A program made the position numbers and the translations under genes. Positions 61,635 to 64,000 of a stretch of DNA of 64,000 nt are shown piece after piece (position 1 is the stretch's first letter; each line of letters starts with the position of its first letter). The stretch is from Leptidea sinapis (lineage: Eukaryota; Arthropoda; Insecta; Lepidoptera; Pieridae). Below the pieces are notes generated by a model. The model made no database searches. It saw nothing but the letters and a program-made list of their open reading frames with translations, and had not been told where the DNA came from. The DNA lies in assembly GCF_905404315.1 (NCBI RefSeq), contig NC_066286.1:9183501-9247500 (forward strand), in the 5' to 3' direction.

Positions 61635-62455
61635 TCTATATATATAAAAATTAATTGCTATTCGTTAGTCTCGCTAAAACTCGAGAACGGCTGGACTGAT
61701 TTGACTTATTTTGGTCTTGAATTATTTGCGGAAGTCCAGAGAAGGTTTAAGGTGAATAATTATATGAATATGCTCGGAATTCAATAAAAACAACAATTTT
61801 GTTTTTCCTTTGATGTGTCCCCCGCCGTTCAGAAATCGAATTGAAAGAATAGCTTAAAATAATAACTAATGAGAATCTTTATATCTTTCTAATTTTCTCA
61901 GGAGGTAAAAAACAAAATAATTGTGTTTTATGTAGTTTGATAAATCTTAAGATTTGTATCAAATTAAATTTTTGAACCTAACCATAATATTGGACATTTG
62001 ACAACCAATATGTCAATCGATACCTCAGATAAAAAGTGCTACATGCACGAGAACTTTCTTTTCTTCGGTTATCCTTTGTGATAGTGACATCAAGTTATGT
62101 GCATTTTTTGTTGATTTTTGTGATAGTGACACTTTATTGCTAAATGCGCGAGAACTTTTCTCACTTTGCATAGTTACAACTAACGATGCCGAGGAGAAGA
62201 CGACCTGACTTAGGTCGTCGAAGTCAAGTCACTTGCTAACCGCAATGATGGCCAGAGAGAGACAGGTCAAGAAAAAAGTCGTATTGCTAGGTCAGAATTG
62301 CGTTCTTTAGTGAGTGACAATGAAGTAGATAGGCTAAGAATGCAAGTTCGTGCACATCAAACACAACAGCCAGAACGACATAATGAAATTGAGCGCTTCC
62401 GCAGACGCAGTGCTCCTGTGATTCTGGAACGAGATGCATTCCGGCAATAAGGCAT
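61635..62455 (+). mobile_element. Helitron H1 5' portion with remnant of its Rep/helicase ORF
   Basis: 5' end TCTATATATATAAAAATTAA as in the short H1 copies, then unique DNA and an ATG at 62186 reading MPRRRRPDLGRRSQ. After a frameshift comes an Arg/Glu-rich stretch (SELRSLVSDNEVDRLRMQVR, ERHNEIERFRRRSAPVILER). Such a basic MPRRR start and charged repeats are typical of insect Helitron proteins. The Rep and helicase domains themselves are absent. Confidence 0.55.
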
Positions 62456-62518
62456 TTATTTTCTCAAAATTGATTCCTTTAGAATTATTTTTGATGTCAT
62501 TTCTAATAACTACTAGAT

Positions 62519-62650
62519 ACTACTACCGCTTCGGAAACAAATGGCGCTCTGAGAGATAAGAAGCGGCGCAAGAAACTCTTCCAGCATTCTTTTTTAGCGC
62601 TCTTTTCAATAAAAATATACAATATTGTACAGTCATTTCTACCGCTATAA
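62519..62650 (-). mobile_element. LINE 3'-end fragment
   Basis: 'accgcttcggaaacaaatgg' and 'agaagcggcgcaagaaactc', a diverged subfamily of the 11976-12315 type. The strand is uncertain. Confidence 0.4.
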
Positions 62651-62689
62651 AATAATCACAATCTAGTCCCAGGCTGTCCGATCATTTAG

Positions 62690-62742
62690 ATTTAGTAGTA
62701 GAAGGTAGTAATTTATCTCTATCTGTTGATAGTATATTGGGT
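62690..62742 (+). mobile_element. PIF/Harbinger MITE, right-end fragment
   Basis: 'agtagaaggtagtaatttat' and 'tctgttgatagtatattggg', cut off before the terminal 'aacggccg'. Confidence 0.7.
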
Positions 62743-63131
62743 AGGGGAGACCGGAGCTGAATGTAACAGGGGTAGGTAGTTACAGTGACAATAGTCGCGA
62801 AACAGAAAACGCAATTTTGACGAAAGAAAGGGATAAATACTCCCGCCACCACCAGCTACCACGCCACGAGAGCGAGTGGCAAAATAATTTTTTGGGAGAG
62901 GAGCCCGGACATGTCGCCATTAAAATTGTAGGTTAGTAAAATTTTATACTTTTAGTAATATTGGTTTGCAACTTATGTTCCATAAAGGCAGAATTGTCCT
63001 TGTTGTGATTTTTACGCCCTAATGCTTTCGTTTCCCAATGAATCTACGTTTATACAGCTATGTTTATTGACGTTTTCACAGCATAACCTTAAAAGGTCAG
63101 AATTGGCGTTGGGGCTAAAAGTTACATTTCC

Positions 63132-63167
63132 ACGGGGCAGGTTGTAATTTGTCACTACCTGCCCCGT
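63132..63167. other. Short GC-rich hairpin
   Basis: acggggcaggt (63132-63142) and acctgccccgt (63157-63167) are perfect inverted 11-mers around a 14-base loop. Function unknown. Confidence 0.7.
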
Positions 63168-63319
63168 AGTGCGTGATTGCCAACTGAGATAATTTGTGAT
63201 TCATTTTTTTTATCAAGCTTTTGTCTCTTTTTTTCTACGAATAATATAAAATAATAGAAATATATAATATATGAAAAAATTTCTAAAGAAATCACGGTAA
63301 AATTTCTAAGGAAATTGAC

Positions 63320-64000
63320 GAACAAGCACAGCAGCTATTTTGGAGGAGGAAAAAATCGCAAGACTTCGGATTATGTCATATGTCGCTAACAAGATATTTA
63401 AAGAAAAGAATAGATGCAGAAGAGAAGGACATACCTGTGGAATCTCTCACAGTCGGCTATCAGAAAAAAGGACAAGTTATCAACGGTGACCAAGAGCCCG
63501 TTGTGGTGAGTTACGTTATTAAATACCAGTCAATATTGCTACGGATTGACGTTAATGGATGTCAAGCAACTGGCATTTTCTTGCGCACTTAAGCACAACA
63601 TTGTAATACCGCAATCGAGGGTTGACAAAAAGGACGCTGGATCTGGTTGGCTAGCAACATTACAACGCAACCAGTCGTCATATATATGAACACCAGAAGC
63701 TACTAGCTTGAGCAGAGCCATTTATTAAAACGAATGGTAATAAATTATTTTCCAAAACAGCTGACGTTTTAGAATGTAGATGAAACAAGTGAAAGCTAGA
63801 AAGAATTTAGTTTCAAAACGATCTAAACAAGTTGGTTCTATTACATCAGCAGACAGAGGTACTCTTTACACTCTCTGAATAGTAGTAAATGCAGTGGGGA
63901 ACTCGGTGCAGTGTATGTTTATCCTTCTTCGATTTAAATACAGGGACTATTTTATTCACCTGCATTGGCCTCCAACCTGCATTAGAATTTGCGAAAGTGA
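63320..64000 (+). pseudogene. pogo/Tigger (jerky-like) transposase, decayed, runs off the right edge
   Basis: Plus-strand frames show a Psq-type DNA-binding start (MSLTRYLKKRIDAEEKDIPV, ESLTVGYQKKGQVINGDQEP). Further right, GSGWLATLQRN and TPEATSLSRA match the 'W...F..R...L..R.PE..S..RA' block of CENP-B/Tigger proteins, then KQVGSITSADRGTLYTL matches the block before the second catalytic Asp. Stops and shifts are frequent. The catalytic core would continue beyond the window. Confidence 0.7.

Overview
The window is AT-rich, intron-containing animal DNA and almost certainly comes from a moth or butterfly. The evidence is the repeat load: short Helitrons that end in GTCAGCTAG|T, LINE 3' ends carrying 'gtccactgctggac', tRNA-headed SINEs, and many MITEs. 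Nothing prokaryotic is present.

Left third (1-24.5 kb): most of one plus-strand gene, POSH (Plenty of SH3s; vertebrate SH3RF). It is a RING E3 ligase and scaffold of the Rac-TAK1-JNK pathway. Twelve coding exons can be joined in one frame (2,320 coding bases). They carry the end of SH3-1, all of SH3-2, SH3-3 and SH3-4, and the stop at 23937. The RING finger and the start of SH3-1 lie left of the window. One exon (18550-18681) was found by phase and peptide character, not as a long ORF. The introns are packed with SINEs, Helitrons, MITEs, LINE pieces and foldbacks. The 3'UTR carries a MITE inverted relative to a copy in the last intron.

Middle (24.5-54 kb): mostly gene-poor repeat DNA. It holds an unrecognised transposon-like ORF between 23-bp inverted repeats, two three-bp-TSD MITEs, a tRNA-Asp(GTC) gene, a P-element/THAP9-type transposase pseudogene whose only start codon lies in a SINE, a small intronless gene for a PH-like protein (43341-43754), and a mariner split by a 5'-truncated LINE.

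Right part (54-64 kb): an intronless odorant-binding-protein-like gene (54278-54952) with a complete six-cysteine pattern and a C-terminal KDEL, which is unusual for a secreted binding protein. After it come more SINEs, a CpG-rich possible promoter or 5'UTR (about 58.8-59.05 kb), a possible coding exon of a gene extending right (61541-61612), a Helitron that keeps part of its coding region, and a decayed pogo/Tigger-type transposase running off the edge.

The genes do not form a functional unit. POSH is a signalling scaffold, the OBP-like and PH-like genes are unrelated single-exon genes, and the rest is mobile DNA, often nested.
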